The notes: a model not told the origin generated them from the sequence alone. A stretch of 64,000 bases of DNA from CAYNRA01 sp046296415 (GCA_046296415.1 JBKBLN010000001.1:1818934-1882933); one strand, 5' to 3'; shown: positions 32,768 through 42,406, numbered from the stretch's first letter. Numbers and translations: made by a program.

Positions 32768-35758
32768 ATGCGCCACAAAAAATGGTTGTATTCCTTGGGC
32801 TTCGTGAGTGTCTCAACGGTCAGTATAGCCCAAAATACCCTACAATACCTTTCCAAGGAATCTATCTACCGCAACGGCTTGGAGTTATTTGAAAGTAAAG
32901 GGTTCGCTACGTCTCGAAAAGAGTTTTCTCATTACCTTACGTACACCCCTGAAAGTGAGCTAAGCCCCAATTTGTTTAATCAGGCCAATGCGCTGTATTA
33001 TGCAGCAGTCGCAGGGTTAAAGACTGAGGCGCCTGATGCACCCATTGAGGTAGAAAGATTCATAAAAAATCATCCAAACCATCCAAAAGCGAAGTTAATT
33101 TACGTTGATTTGGCGGATGATCTTTTTTCCTCGCAAAAGTTTGACCAGGCCATTCCCTATTATGAAAAGGCACTACAGAACCGATTATCCAATTTAGAGA
33201 CCTATGATATTAGGTATCGTTTGGGGATTTCCTATTTCATGACCAAAAACTATGGCCCTGCTCTCAAGGCCTTTAATGAGGTGAAAAGGACAGCCTCTGA
33301 AAGTGCCGTCCATGCTGCCTATTACGCTGCCGTGATTGCATTTGAACAACAGGATTACGAATCCGCACTACAGGATTTGCGTCGTGTGGAAAATGTAAAT
33401 CCTTACAAGTTAGAAGCTCCCAATTGGATTGCCGATATTTTGTATAAGCAAAAAAAGTTCGATGAATTGATAGCCTACACCGAACCAATTATCCAGAACC
33501 CGAATGGCCGAAAAATCGACGAAATTGCCTTGGTGACGGCCGAAGTATTTTTCTTCAAAGGAAATTTTTCGAAAGCATCCTTCTATTATGATCGGTATAA
33601 GTCCTTACGAAGGGGGACGGTGTCACCACAGGTTACTTTCCGTCATGCGTATGCACTTTACAAAGTAGAAAAATATCCGGAGGCGGGTAAAATTTTTAAG
33701 TCCATTGCTTCCGGCACCTCCGATATCGGCCAGCAAGCTGCTTATTATTTAGGTATCTGTTCATTGAATAGCCAGTCCATCCTCGAGGCCAAAGCTGCAT
33801 TTGATGTGGCCCGTAAAGCTAAGTTTGATCCGCAAATTCAAGAGGAATCAGCCTACAACTTGGTCAAAATCCACATTGACTCCAAGGAAAATGCGGAGGC
33901 AATTCAACAACTTCAAACTTACTTGAAGGAATATCCATCTGGAAAGTACGTGGATGAGTCCAACGAGTTGCTGTCAGAGATTTTCTTTGAAACCAGCAAT
34001 TATTCTGCGGCCATTCAATACATAGAGTCTTTGACGAGAAAGACACCTAAGATCAATCAGGCATACCAAAAACTTACCTATAATCAGGCCGTTTTGGATT
34101 ACAATGCCGAACGTTATGTGCAATCGATTTCAAATTTAGACAAGTCGTTGTCACAAGGATTAGACGCAAGTCTGGCTTGGCAAGCGCGCTATTTAAAAGC
34201 GGAGAGTGCACATGCGCAAAAATTGATCGAAACCCCTAGTTTATACCAAGCTCTGTTGTCGAACTCTGCACCTTTGGCCATTCGATTAAAAGCCATGTAC
34301 GGTTTAGGCTATTGGCACTTCAATAAGAAAGAGTATCCTCAAGCCCAGAAATACTTTGCTGACTTTAGGAGCCAGGGTAGAGATCAAGGTACTTTTTATG
34401 AAGACGCTCTCTTGCGGTTGTCGGATTGTTTTCTGGTACAAAAAAAGTATTTGGAAGCGCTGGAAGGGTATCGATTTGCGGCAGGGAATCATAAATCGGA
34501 TCGAGATTATGCTTTGTTTTATCAAGGAGTAACCTTACAATACATGGATCGTGATGCCGAGGCCCAGCAGTTGTTGGAGGAATTTAGTCGGCGTTATCCC
34601 CAATCCAGATTGGTAGACGATGCGCTGTATCGGACCGGTATTTTAGCGATGGAAAAAGGTAATTACCAGCAAGCCATTACGGTTTTGACAGACATGTTAC
34701 GACAAAAACCTGCGAGCCCGTTAGTCCCGAATGCGTTACTGAGACGAGCTACTTCGTTTAATAACCTGCAGAATTATGACCGAGCTATTTCGGATTACCG
34801 GTTGGTAGTAGAGAAATTCCCTAAATCGGAAGCCGCAGAGGAAGCCTTGATAGGACTGCGGGATGCCTACACACTTAGTGGTCGAACGGAGGAATTTTCT
34901 ACGATTTTGGATGGGTATGCCAAGGCAAATCCAGCCAATCAATCGCTCACCGCACTTCAATTTGAAACCGCCAAGAATCTAGTTTTTGCTGAAAAATACA
35001 CTCAAGCTATCCCGGCCCTAGAAAAATTCATACGCGAGAATCCCAAAGGAGCCGAGATATCAGAGGCCTATTACTTACTTGGTGAGGCATTTATGATGAC
35101 CCAGTCGGTAGGTCGAGCACGATCAGCCTATCAAATGGTGCCGCCCGAGTCGACGTTCTATGCTCGCTCTGCGTACCGAATTGGGAAAAGCTTTTTTGCT
35201 GAAAAAAATTACCAAGAAGCCTATGAAGCGTATGGTCGTGTGATTTCCAACACCACCAACAAACGAGAATTGGTGACAGCTCAGGTGGATCGAATGATTG
35301 CTGCCTTTGAACTAAAAAGAGGCTCGGATGCAAAACGTATTGCTCAAGAAATTATCTCCGATGGTGGGCAAGTGGTTTTAGGGGCAGATAGTCAAGCGAA
35401 GTTGATTCTGGGTCGATTGGCACTTCTTGAGAATCGGTATGAATCGGCCCAAGTGGAATTTAAAGCAGTAGAATCAGCTGCCAACGATGTATACCGAGCA
35501 GAAGCCTTGTACTGGCAAGCGTATTCCTTAACACAACAAAAGAAATACGATGCTTCCATTGCCATGATTCAAGAAAAGGTGAATTCCTATGCCGAGTTTG
35601 CCCAATGGTATGATCAAACCATTTTATTGAATGTGGACAATTATCTAGGTAAAGAAGATGCGTTTATGGCCAAGGCAATCCTGAACTCCATCATTGATAA
35701 TTCACCTAACTCGGCCACGGTTGAGGCAGCCAAATCAAAATTGAATAGCATTAAATGA
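32768..35758 (+). CDS. Large periplasmic TPR protein
   Basis: A 996-residue exported protein made almost wholly of tetratricopeptide repeats. Starting at MRHKKWLYSLGFVSVSTV gives a good signal peptide with cleavage after SIAQ; the longer frame would put 21 residues before it. Repeats such as QAIPYYEKALQNRL, ALKAFNEVKRTASESA and YDRAISDYRLVVEKFPKSEAAEEAL run to the end, and resemble YbgF/BamD-type scaffolds. Its stop overlaps the next gene, an outer-membrane barrel, by ATGA, suggesting that the pair acts together in the envelope. Partner unproven. Confidence 0.83.
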   Translation: MRHKKWLYSLGFVSVSTVSIAQNTLQYLSKESIYRNGLELFESKGFATSRKEFSHYLTYTPESELSPNLFNQANALYYAAVAGLKTEAPDAPIEVERFIKNHPNHPKAKLIYVDLADDLFSSQKFDQAIPYYEKALQNRLSNLETYDIRYRLGISYFMTKNYGPALKAFNEVKRTASESAVHAAYYAAVIAFEQQDYESALQDLRRVENVNPYKLEAPNWIADILYKQKKFDELIAYTEPIIQNPNGRKIDEIALVTAEVFFFKGNFSKASFYYDRYKSLRRGTVSPQVTFRHAYALYKVEKYPEAGKIFKSIASGTSDIGQQAAYYLGICSLNSQSILEAKAAFDVARKAKFDPQIQEESAYNLVKIHIDSKENAEAIQQLQTYLKEYPSGKYVDESNELLSEIFFETSNYSAAIQYIESLTRKTPKINQAYQKLTYNQAVLDYNAERYVQSISNLDKSLSQGLDASLAWQARYLKAESAHAQKLIETPSLYQALLSNSAPLAIRLKAMYGLGYWHFNKKEYPQAQKYFADFRSQGRDQGTFYEDALLRLSDCFLVQKKYLEALEGYRFAAGNHKSDRDYALFYQGVTLQYMDRDAEAQQLLEEFSRRYPQSRLVDDALYRTGILAMEKGNYQQAITVLTDMLRQKPASPLVPNALLRRATSFNNLQNYDRAISDYRLVVEKFPKSEAAEEALIGLRDAYTLSGRTEEFSTILDGYAKANPANQSLTALQFETAKNLVFAEKYTQAIPALEKFIRENPKGAEISEAYYLLGEAFMMTQSVGRARSAYQMVPPESTFYARSAYRIGKSFFAEKNYQEAYEAYGRVISNTTNKRELVTAQVDRMIAAFELKRGSDAKRIAQEIISDGGQVVLGADSQAKLILGRLALLENRYESAQVEFKAVESAANDVYRAEALYWQAYSLTQQKKYDASIAMIQEKVNSYAEFAQWYDQTILLNVDNYLGKEDAFMAKAILNSIIDNSPNSATVEAAKSKLNSIK

Positions 35759-37443
35759 AAAAAATCACAGGAATAGGACTACTCCTTGGGCTGACAGCTT
35801 CCGGATGGGGAGCTCAAGCCCAGGGGATTGGTGATCAAGAAATCATCATTGAAAAAGATCGGCAAGTGACGATTCCACCGGCCAATCGGGTGTTGGAGAA
35901 AATATCTCTCTTGCCCGCAGGGTCAAATCCGGTCAAAACAAATTACACGTTTTTTGATCGAAAACCGACCGGGCTCGAAACGGTTGAGTTTAAGCCAACC
36001 ATCATTTCACCTTTCTTTGGAGATAAGAAAAAGGAGGTAGCTAGTTATTACAAAAATCAAGTAAAATTAGGCGCAGGTAATTTTGGTCGGACGTATGGGG
36101 AGTTGTTTATCAATTCTCCTCAAAATCAAAAATTGACCTTTGGATTATCCGCGCTACATAATGCGGCTCGCCGTGGCCCGATTCAAAATGAAAATTCGGG
36201 GGCTAGTACCAATCGAATTTCTTTGGATGGGAAGTACGTGGCCAAGCAATTCAAATTGACAGGTGAAACCGGCTATGAACGTCAAGTAGCTCATTTTTAT
36301 GGATATGATACTACTTTTGTCGATCTCTCCCAGGAAGAAATTCGTCAACGATTTCAAACCTTTCATGTCGGCGTCGGATTTGAAAACATCAAGGCATCGG
36401 CCCCGGTTGATTATTGGGTGAAAACCAGGTTGCATACATTTTCTGATTTTTATGATGCAAGAGAATTGGATTTGCAATCTTCTGGCCAATTCTTCTTCCC
36501 CTTGATTCCGGAAAAACTTTTAGCCAAAGTCCAAGGAGAGGCCTATCTTACCCAACGTACGGATAATTATTTGGATACGCCCACTCGCAAACGAAATCTA
36601 TTTCGTGTGTATCCTTCCTTTAGTTGGAATCAAGCACAATGGGCGATTAGTTTGGGGTTAAAAGCAGTTAACGAATTTGATCAAATCAACCAGATCAGCC
36701 GAACTAAGGGATTTCCAACCGTGGATATTACCTATAAAACACCAGGTTTGCATTATTTTTCAGCCGGTTTAGATGGGGATATTGTACGAAACACCCTTCG
36801 GGGAATGATACAAGAAAATCCGTTCTTGATGCCTCAAGTTGATTTATTGAATACAGAAAAACCTTTGGACGTGTATGTATCGGCCAAAGGGGATTTGGCC
36901 ACCGGATTAACCTATTTTGCCAAAGCTTCGTATGGAGCCTATCGAAACTTGTATTTTTTCCAGACTTCTGATTTAGCCAACGGACGTGGATTTCTTTTAC
37001 GACCCTTTGAAATTACCTATGAAGCGGAGAAAATTCCATTCTTCCGGTTCGAGACTCAATGGAATTATCAGCCGGTGGAATTATGGCGTACCAACCTGAA
37101 AGCCATGTACCAGTATTTTGGAGTAAAATCGTTTTCTCATGCCTTTCACCGACCGTCCGTCGATATCACTTGGGGAAATACATTGCTTGTATCCAATAAA
37201 TTGATTGCCACCTTGGATCTGTATCATTTGGGTGGCCTATTTGCCCCCGATCCTTTTTCATTTAATGAAGTAAAAAAATTGGATCCGATTTACGATTTGA
37301 ATGCTGAGGTGAATTATTTATTGAGCAAGCAATTCTCTGTTTTTGTTCGGTTGAATAATATTTTAGGGAAAAATTACCAGAGATTTCTTTATTATCCCCA
37401 GCAAGGGCTGAATTTTCTTGTAGGAGTGAATATTTCCTTATAA
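35755..37443 (+). CDS. Outer-membrane beta-barrel protein (TonB-receptor-like, no plug)
   Basis: A 562-residue exported protein: MKKITGIGLLLGLTASGW, cleavage near AQAQG. After a short linker it is a barrel with repeated amphipathic strands (KLTFGLSALHNAAR, RNLFRVYPSFSWN) and a last strand QGLNFLVGVNISL ending in an aliphatic residue. The late segment NYLLSKQFSVFVRLNNILGKNYQRF resembles the C-terminal strands of TonB-dependent receptors, but there is no room for a normal plug and no TonB box is evident. Translationally coupled to the TPR protein. Confidence 0.75.
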   Translation: MKKITGIGLLLGLTASGWGAQAQGIGDQEIIIEKDRQVTIPPANRVLEKISLLPAGSNPVKTNYTFFDRKPTGLETVEFKPTIISPFFGDKKKEVASYYKNQVKLGAGNFGRTYGELFINSPQNQKLTFGLSALHNAARRGPIQNENSGASTNRISLDGKYVAKQFKLTGETGYERQVAHFYGYDTTFVDLSQEEIRQRFQTFHVGVGFENIKASAPVDYWVKTRLHTFSDFYDARELDLQSSGQFFFPLIPEKLLAKVQGEAYLTQRTDNYLDTPTRKRNLFRVYPSFSWNQAQWAISLGLKAVNEFDQINQISRTKGFPTVDITYKTPGLHYFSAGLDGDIVRNTLRGMIQENPFLMPQVDLLNTEKPLDVYVSAKGDLATGLTYFAKASYGAYRNLYFFQTSDLANGRGFLLRPFEITYEAEKIPFFRFETQWNYQPVELWRTNLKAMYQYFGVKSFSHAFHRPSVDITWGNTLLVSNKLIATLDLYHLGGLFAPDPFSFNEVKKLDPIYDLNAEVNYLLSKQFSVFVRLNNILGKNYQRFLYYPQQGLNFLVGVNISL

Positions 37444-37468
37444 CTTAGCTAGGTCTAATTAGCTAAGT
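37443..37468. promoter_or_regulatory. Inverted repeat just before the HU-SPOR gene
   Basis: acttagcta (37443-37451) and tagctaagt (37460-37468) form a perfect 9-bp hairpin with an 8-base loop. It begins on the barrel gene's stop and ends 2 bp before the next ATG. No T run follows, so it is more likely an RNA processing or translation-control hairpin, or an operator, than a terminator. Confidence 0.6.
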
Positions 37469-37470
37469 CA

Positions 37471-38403
37471 ATGAATTCAATTTTTCTTTACATAAAAGCA
37501 CTGATATTTGAGCAAGATTATGTGAATTTGCCAAATTTCGGTGCTTTTATTTTACATTATCAGCCAGCTACCTGGACAAATGGGCAGTGGAGTCCACCTG
37601 CTCGAATTATATCATTCAATGAACTTTTACGTCAGGACGATGGAATTCTTACTTCTTACATAGCACGCCGAGAATCTATTTCCTCAGATGTGGCCAGAAA
37701 AAAAATTGAACAATTTGTTCAGGATTTAAAATTAGCACTACATCAAAATCAACAAGTTGATTTTCCTGGTGTGGGTCAATTTGAACGTCAATCCGATGGC
37801 GGAATTCGTTTTCTGCCGATTGCACAGCCTAACTTTTTGGGAGATAGTTTTGGTTTGGATTATTTTTCGACAACCTCGGCTTTCAGCGCCAAACCGTCTG
37901 TTTTTATTGATCAATACATCGCACCCGATTCGGAGGTTGTTTGGAAACCTATGCCTGCCCGCAAATCCAAAGCGATGCATTGGGCTCTGTATGTTTTTCC
38001 TTTTTTTATTTTACTGGGGTTGGCGGGTATTGCCAATGTAAATGATTGGGGAATGCTTGGTGTTGAGGAGGAGAAAAAAGCGTATTCTAGTTTAAATCCC
38101 ATTGATTATTTGCCCAAAGCTACCGAAGTACCGGTAGACGATGACTTAAAGTTAGATGAAGTTGTGGTCTCAGAAGCGCCAACGCATCGACTAATCTTAG
38201 GTTTGTTTTCGAAAGAGCAGAATGCTTTCAAATTAGAGGAGCTTCTTGATAAAAAAGGGTATAATGCCCAAGTGGAAGATTGGAAAACATTCAAACGTGT
38301 CTACATCCCAGCATTTAGTGAAGGGGAGGGCGAGGCAATTTCTTTGGAAATTCAGCAATTAATTGGCGAGCGTGGCGTTTTGGAAAAAACTACGAAGGAA
38401 TGA
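37471..38403 (+). CDS. HU/CCDC81-like and SPOR domain membrane protein
   Basis: A 310-residue protein. The N-terminal 120 residues (IFLYIKALIFEQDYVNLPNFGAFIL through FPGVGQFERQSDGGIRFLP) are two HU-like lobes of the prokaryotic CCDC81/HU type. A single membrane helix follows (ALYVFPFFILLGLAGIANV, about 171-190), then a C-terminal SPOR domain (LILGLFSKEQNAFKLEELLDKKGY to the end) that would bind denuded peptidoglycan in the periplasm. The fusion links the cytoplasm to septal wall and suggests a cell-division role. Its stop overlaps the next gene (ATGA). Confidence 0.8.
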   Translation: MNSIFLYIKALIFEQDYVNLPNFGAFILHYQPATWTNGQWSPPARIISFNELLRQDDGILTSYIARRESISSDVARKKIEQFVQDLKLALHQNQQVDFPGVGQFERQSDGGIRFLPIAQPNFLGDSFGLDYFSTTSAFSAKPSVFIDQYIAPDSEVVWKPMPARKSKAMHWALYVFPFFILLGLAGIANVNDWGMLGVEEEKKAYSSLNPIDYLPKATEVPVDDDLKLDEVVVSEAPTHRLILGLFSKEQNAFKLEELLDKKGYNAQVEDWKTFKRVYIPAFSEGEGEAISLEIQQLIGERGVLEKTTKE

Positions 38404-39320
38404 CAGAATCTCATATGACTAAGGACGGGGGTTTCAATCCCCAGGCCTTTCTAATAAGCCTCGTATCGTACGTGGCTTTTTTAGCTTTATTGTATTTTAT
38501 GACCATCAGCTATCAACCACCTGAGGAGGAAATGGCTTTGGGAGTTGATTTAAATTATGGAGTTGATCTGGTTGGTACAGGTTCTGTTCAAACCTTAAAT
38601 CAGGCGAGTGAATCCCCAGATGTACGGGAGATGGCACCACCCAAAAAAGCCATTAGTAAGCCTGTTGCCAGTGTTAGCAAACCATTAGCAAAGCCAATAA
38701 CTGCGCCATCAAATACAAAATCTGTATCAAAAACACCTCCTGTGATTACTTCAGAAGCTGAAAACGCGCCTTCCATGTCGGATCAGCCAACCAAATCTAC
38801 GCCAACCAAAACGGTGGTCACCTCACCGGCACCTACTACACCTACTCGGCAAGTGGATGGAGGTTCATTATACAAAGGTGGAAGTAAGTCGGCTACTGGA
38901 GGCAATGGTACGGTGGGCACAGTGGCAGGAAAAGGGGGTAATAACAATGGAACGGGAGGAGGAGTAGGCGATATGGGAGATCCCCGTGGTACGGTTGATG
39001 GGAAGAGTTTGTATGGAAATCCGGGTGCGGGAGGAGGAAGTAAAGGCGCCACAGTGAGTATTTCTGGGTGGAGAAACAAAGCCATTTCGCTTCCCAAAGA
39101 CAATTCTACGGAGACAGGTAAAATAGTTTTTCGAGTTACAGTAGATGATACCGGGGATGTGGTAGCCATCCAGGTAGTAGAAAGTTCTGTTAGTCCGTCG
39201 GTTGTAAGTTTTTACCGTAATTACCTCCAAACCCGATTAAGTTCTTTTCTCATTGCCGAGGGAAATCCACCTCCTAGGTCAACTGGAACGATAACAATTC
39301 AAATACGATCCGGAAATTGA
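38400..39320 (+). CDS. TonB/TolA-like energy transducer
   Basis: A 306-residue protein with one N-terminal membrane helix (LISLVSYVAFLALLYFMTI). A long Pro/Lys/Ser/Thr-rich periplasmic spacer (about 70-150) and a Gly-rich stretch (about 155-220) precede a C-terminal domain (KIVFRVTVDDTGDVVAIQVVESSVSPSVV) like the TonB C-terminal fold. In Bacteroidota such genes often follow exbB/exbD and precede folC; here HU-SPOR precedes and folC follows, with no exbBD in the window. The start may be the Met six codons in. The spacer is the most repetitive coding stretch in the core region. Confidence 0.75.
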   Translation: MTESHMTKDGGFNPQAFLISLVSYVAFLALLYFMTISYQPPEEEMALGVDLNYGVDLVGTGSVQTLNQASESPDVREMAPPKKAISKPVASVSKPLAKPITAPSNTKSVSKTPPVITSEAENAPSMSDQPTKSTPTKTVVTSPAPTTPTRQVDGGSLYKGGSKSATGGNGTVGTVAGKGGNNNGTGGGVGDMGDPRGTVDGKSLYGNPGAGGGSKGATVSISGWRNKAISLPKDNSTETGKIVFRVTVDDTGDVVAIQVVESSVSPSVVSFYRNYLQTRLSSFLIAEGNPPPRSTGTITIQIRSGN

Positions 39321-39328
39321 TTAAATTT

Positions 39329-39357
39329 GGCTTTCAATTCTGTTGAAAGCCTTTTTT
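39329..39357 (+). terminator. Terminator whose T run touches the folC start
   Basis: ggctttcaa / ttgaaagcc hairpin (39329-39351) plus six T residues, directly followed by the folC ATG at 39358. A TTG inside the hairpin could be mistaken for a start. Confidence 0.8.
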
Positions 39358-40656
39358 ATGACCTATTCAGAAACTATTGCGTATTTATACCAACAACTTC
39401 CGGCTTTTCATCGGGAAGGGAAAAAAGCCATTAAGCCAGGTTTGGGGAATATAATCAAATTATGTGCCCTCAATCAACATCCAGAGCAATCATTGCGCTG
39501 CATTCATATAGCAGGAACGAATGGAAAAGGGAGTACCTCCCATGTGGTGGCTGCTATGTTACAAGAGGCCGGTTATCGTGTCGGATTGTACACATCACCT
39601 CATTTAAAGGACTTTAGAGAGCGTATCAAGATCGATGGATCGTATGTTACTCAGGAATGGATTGTCGATTTTGTAAAAACCTACAAAAGTGCTGTGGAGG
39701 AAATTAATCCCTCCTTTTTTGAGTGGACAGTGTGGATGGCATTTACCTATTTTAAAGAGCAAAAAGTTGATTTTGCAGTCATTGAGGTAGGGTTGGGAGG
39801 ACGATTGGATTCGACAAATGTGATCCAGCCTATGGTGAGTGCAATTACAAACATTGGTTGGGATCATATGGACGTATTGGGCTATACCTTACCTGATATC
39901 GCTCAGGAGAAAGCAGGAATCATCAAAGAGTCTGTTCCAGTTGTCCTCGGTGAACCCTCATTGGAGGTCTTGCCAGTATTTGAAAAAGTAGCATTGCAAT
40001 CAAAATCGATGCTTTACAAGGTTCCGGATCGATACGAATGGACCTCCTGGGAGATGAAAGATCCTCCGATTCAAGCCGTAGGGAATCTTTTTGACAGGGT
40101 GCTAGGTGTTGAGTGGTCCATTGAAACTGATTTAGCGGGTTTATACCAAAAACATAATGTGGCACTCGCTTGGTATGTGGTTGAGGTATTAGGTCAAAAT
40201 ACAGAGTATTCTATCTCTCCGGAAGTCCGGAAAGCCGCCCTAAAACATGTGAAAAAAATCACGAACTTTCATGGAAGGTGGGAGTGTTTAGGAGAAAAAC
40301 CTCTTATTATTGCGGATACGGGTCATAATGAACATGCTTTTCAGCAACATGCCCACATGTTTCATACGTGGCCAGATGCTCATTTTTGTTTGGGATTTGT
40401 AGGAGACAAAGACGTCTCTTCGATCTTATCATGGCTCCCCAAGTCAGCGAAGTATTACTTTTGTCAAATTCATTCTCCTCGGGCTATGTCATTGGCCCAG
40501 ATGTCGGTTTTTGCAGAAAAAGAAGGATTAACTTACACGTTGCATGAGAATGTGAATGATTGTTTGACTGAGTTGAAGAATACCTTACCTGCCGAGAGTC
40601 GGATTTTTGTAGGAGGTAGTACATTTTTGGTAGCGGAATTAAATCAAATTCAATAA
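39358..40656 (+). CDS. folC: Folylpolyglutamate / dihydrofolate synthase
   Basis: A 432-residue Mur-ligase-family enzyme that adds glutamate to folates. HIAGTNGKGSTSHVVAAML is the P-loop near residue 50; LYTSPHLKDFRERIKIDG follows; IEVGLGGRLDSTN and NIGWDHMDVLG carry the metal and substrate residues. EKAGIIK contains the carbamylated lysine, and FHGRWE and DTGHNEHA belong to the C-terminal domain. The start is taken at MTYSETIAYLYQQ, immediately after the terminator T run. The stop is 1 base before the trmB start. Confidence 0.93.
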   Translation: MTYSETIAYLYQQLPAFHREGKKAIKPGLGNIIKLCALNQHPEQSLRCIHIAGTNGKGSTSHVVAAMLQEAGYRVGLYTSPHLKDFRERIKIDGSYVTQEWIVDFVKTYKSAVEEINPSFFEWTVWMAFTYFKEQKVDFAVIEVGLGGRLDSTNVIQPMVSAITNIGWDHMDVLGYTLPDIAQEKAGIIKESVPVVLGEPSLEVLPVFEKVALQSKSMLYKVPDRYEWTSWEMKDPPIQAVGNLFDRVLGVEWSIETDLAGLYQKHNVALAWYVVEVLGQNTEYSISPEVRKAALKHVKKITNFHGRWECLGEKPLIIADTGHNEHAFQQHAHMFHTWPDAHFCLGFVGDKDVSSILSWLPKSAKYYFCQIHSPRAMSLAQMSVFAEKEGLTYTLHENVNDCLTELKNTLPAESRIFVGGSTFLVAELNQIQ

Positions 40657-40657
40657 A

Positions 40658-41320
40658 GTGAGTAGACGTAAATTACATCGGTTCGCACACAATGAGATGT
40701 CACCTCTCGTGGTGGAACGAGGAAAAGAATGGTACACGACCATTAAGGGTAAATGGAAACCTGATTTTTTTAAAAATGAGCACCCGCTTGTATTGGAATT
40801 AGCCTGTGGAAAAGGGGAGTACACGGTTGGATTAGGCCAAGTCTTTCCAAGTAAGAATTTTATAGGAATTGACATCAAAGGAGATCGGATTGCGCGTGGA
40901 AGCGCTCGAGCTTTGGAAATGGGACTTCAAAATGTGGCTTTTTTGAGAACGGGAATCCAGTTTTTGGAGGAGTTTTTTGAAGAGGATGAAGTGGATGAAA
41001 TCTGGTTAGTTCATCCTGATCCGCAGCCGAGAGACAAAGAAGAGAAGCGGAGGTTGTCAAATGCCCATTTTTTGGGACTTTATGAAAAGATTTTAAAGTC
41101 GGGTAGCATTTTCCATTTAAAAACAGACAGTGCATTTTTGTATGAGTATACGCTTCAGGTTTTGAAGACGCTGCCACAATGGGAGGTGGAAATTCAGACG
41201 GATAATTTGTATGAATCGCCTGTTTATGCAGACCATTTTTCCATACGAACTTATTATGAAGATTACTTTGTCAAGCGAGGGCATCAGATTCATTATATTC
41301 GTTGTCGCCTAAGAAAATAA
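40658..41320 (+). CDS. trmB: tRNA (guanine-N7)-methyltransferase
   Basis: A 220-residue SAM-dependent enzyme methylating G46 of tRNAs. ELACGKGEYTVGLGQ is the SAM loop, GIDIKGDRIARG follows, and WLVHPDPQPRDKEEKRRL is the TrmB catalytic signature (HPDPxPKxRxxKRR type). The start codon is GTG, one base after the folC stop, so the pair is translationally coupled. A bidirectional terminator follows. Confidence 0.93.
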   Translation: MSRRKLHRFAHNEMSPLVVERGKEWYTTIKGKWKPDFFKNEHPLVLELACGKGEYTVGLGQVFPSKNFIGIDIKGDRIARGSARALEMGLQNVAFLRTGIQFLEEFFEEDEVDEIWLVHPDPQPRDKEEKRRLSNAHFLGLYEKILKSGSIFHLKTDSAFLYEYTLQVLKTLPQWEVEIQTDNLYESPVYADHFSIRTYYEDYFVKRGHQIHYIRCRLRK

Positions 41321-41355
41321 AAAAGGCCGGGTAGGATTCCTACTCGGCCTTTTTT
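41320..41355. terminator. Bidirectional terminator between trmB and gap
   Basis: Inverted repeat aaaaaggccgggtagga / tcctactcggccttttt with one G-T wobble and A/T runs on both sides. It lies between two convergent genes. Confidence 0.9.
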
Positions 41356-41370
41356 ACCGCTAGAAATGAA

Positions 41371-42378
41371 TTAGATCAATTCAGCAAAGTATTTAACAGT
41401 CCGTACGAGTTGAGATACGTAAGACATTTCGTTATCGTACCAGGAAACTGTTCGTACCAATTGGGTATCACCAACTGTTTGAACACGAGTCTGTGTGGCA
41501 TCAAACAACGAGCCGTAGGAGATTCCAATGATGTCACCAGAGACAATTTCATCTTCAGTGTACCCAAAGGATTCATTGGCGGCTGCCTTCATGGCGGCAT
41601 TGATTTCGGCCACGGTTACGTTTTTACCAAGAACAGCGGTTAGTTCGGTTAGTGAACCTGTAAGAGTTGGTACACGTTGTGCTGAACCGTCTAATTTGCC
41701 TTTTAAAGAGGGTAGAACAAGTCCAATTGCTTTGGCGGCACCGGTGGAGTTAGGAACGATGTTTTGAGCGGCTGCACGAGCTCTCCGTAGATCACCTTTT
41801 GGATGCGGTGCATCTTGTGTATTTTGATCGTTGGTGTAAGCGTGTACAGTTGTCATCAAACCATTGACAATTCCAAACTGTTCTTCTAGGACTTGAGCCA
41901 TAGGTGCTAAACAGTTGGTGGTACAGGAAGCACAGCTGATGATGGTTTCTGAGCCATCTAGAATTTGGTGGTTTACATTGAAAACGATGGTTTTCAAGTC
42001 GCCAGTGGCAGGAGCGGAGATCACTACTTTTTTAGCGCCTGCGGTGAGGTGTGCTGCAGCTGACGTATCGGAAGTAAAGAATCCGGTACACTCAAGCACA
42101 ACATCCACTTCATGAGATCCCCAAGGAATATCGGCTGGATTGCGTTGTGAGTAGATTTTGATTTCTTCACCATTCACGATGATGGAATTATCAGTTGAGG
42201 TAACTTGTTGTTCGAAGCGACCTTGGGCAGTATCGTATTTGAGTAGGTGGGCTAGGACCGAGGGACTGGTAAGATCATTAATTGCAACAACATCGATACC
42301 TTCCATGTTGTAGATCTGACGAAAAACTAGACGTCCTATACGTCCGAATCCGTTGATGGCAACTTTTACTTTTGACAT
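41371..42378 (-). CDS. gap: Glyceraldehyde-3-phosphate dehydrogenase
   Basis: A 335-residue glycolytic enzyme. VAINGFGRIGRLVFRQ is the NAD-binding loop, ISCASCTTNCLAP holds the catalytic cysteine, THAYT-type TVHAYTNDQNTQD follows, and RRARAAAQNIVPNSTGAAKAIG and WYDNEMSYVSQLVRTV complete the signature. The frame is open to 42477, but the family start is MSKVKVAINGFG at 42378. A TATATTTG -7 box just upstream fits this start. Confidence 0.96.
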   Translation of the reverse strand: MSKVKVAINGFGRIGRLVFRQIYNMEGIDVVAINDLTSPSVLAHLLKYDTAQGRFEQQVTSTDNSIIVNGEEIKIYSQRNPADIPWGSHEVDVVLECTGFFTSDTSAAAHLTAGAKKVVISAPATGDLKTIVFNVNHQILDGSETIISCASCTTNCLAPMAQVLEEQFGIVNGLMTTVHAYTNDQNTQDAPHPKGDLRRARAAAQNIVPNSTGAAKAIGLVLPSLKGKLDGSAQRVPTLTGSLTELTAVLGKNVTVAEINAAMKAAANESFGYTEDEIVSGDIIGISYGSLFDATQTRVQTVGDTQLVRTVSWYDNEMSYVSQLVRTVKYFAELI

Positions 42379-42406
42379 TAGAATAAAAATATAGTGAATG
42401 AATGGA

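Noticed and set aside
38783..39230. Minus-strand proline-rich frames opposite the TonB-like gene
   Set aside because: They are the antisense of the Gly/Ser-rich spacer, a common artefact of low-complexity coding DNA.
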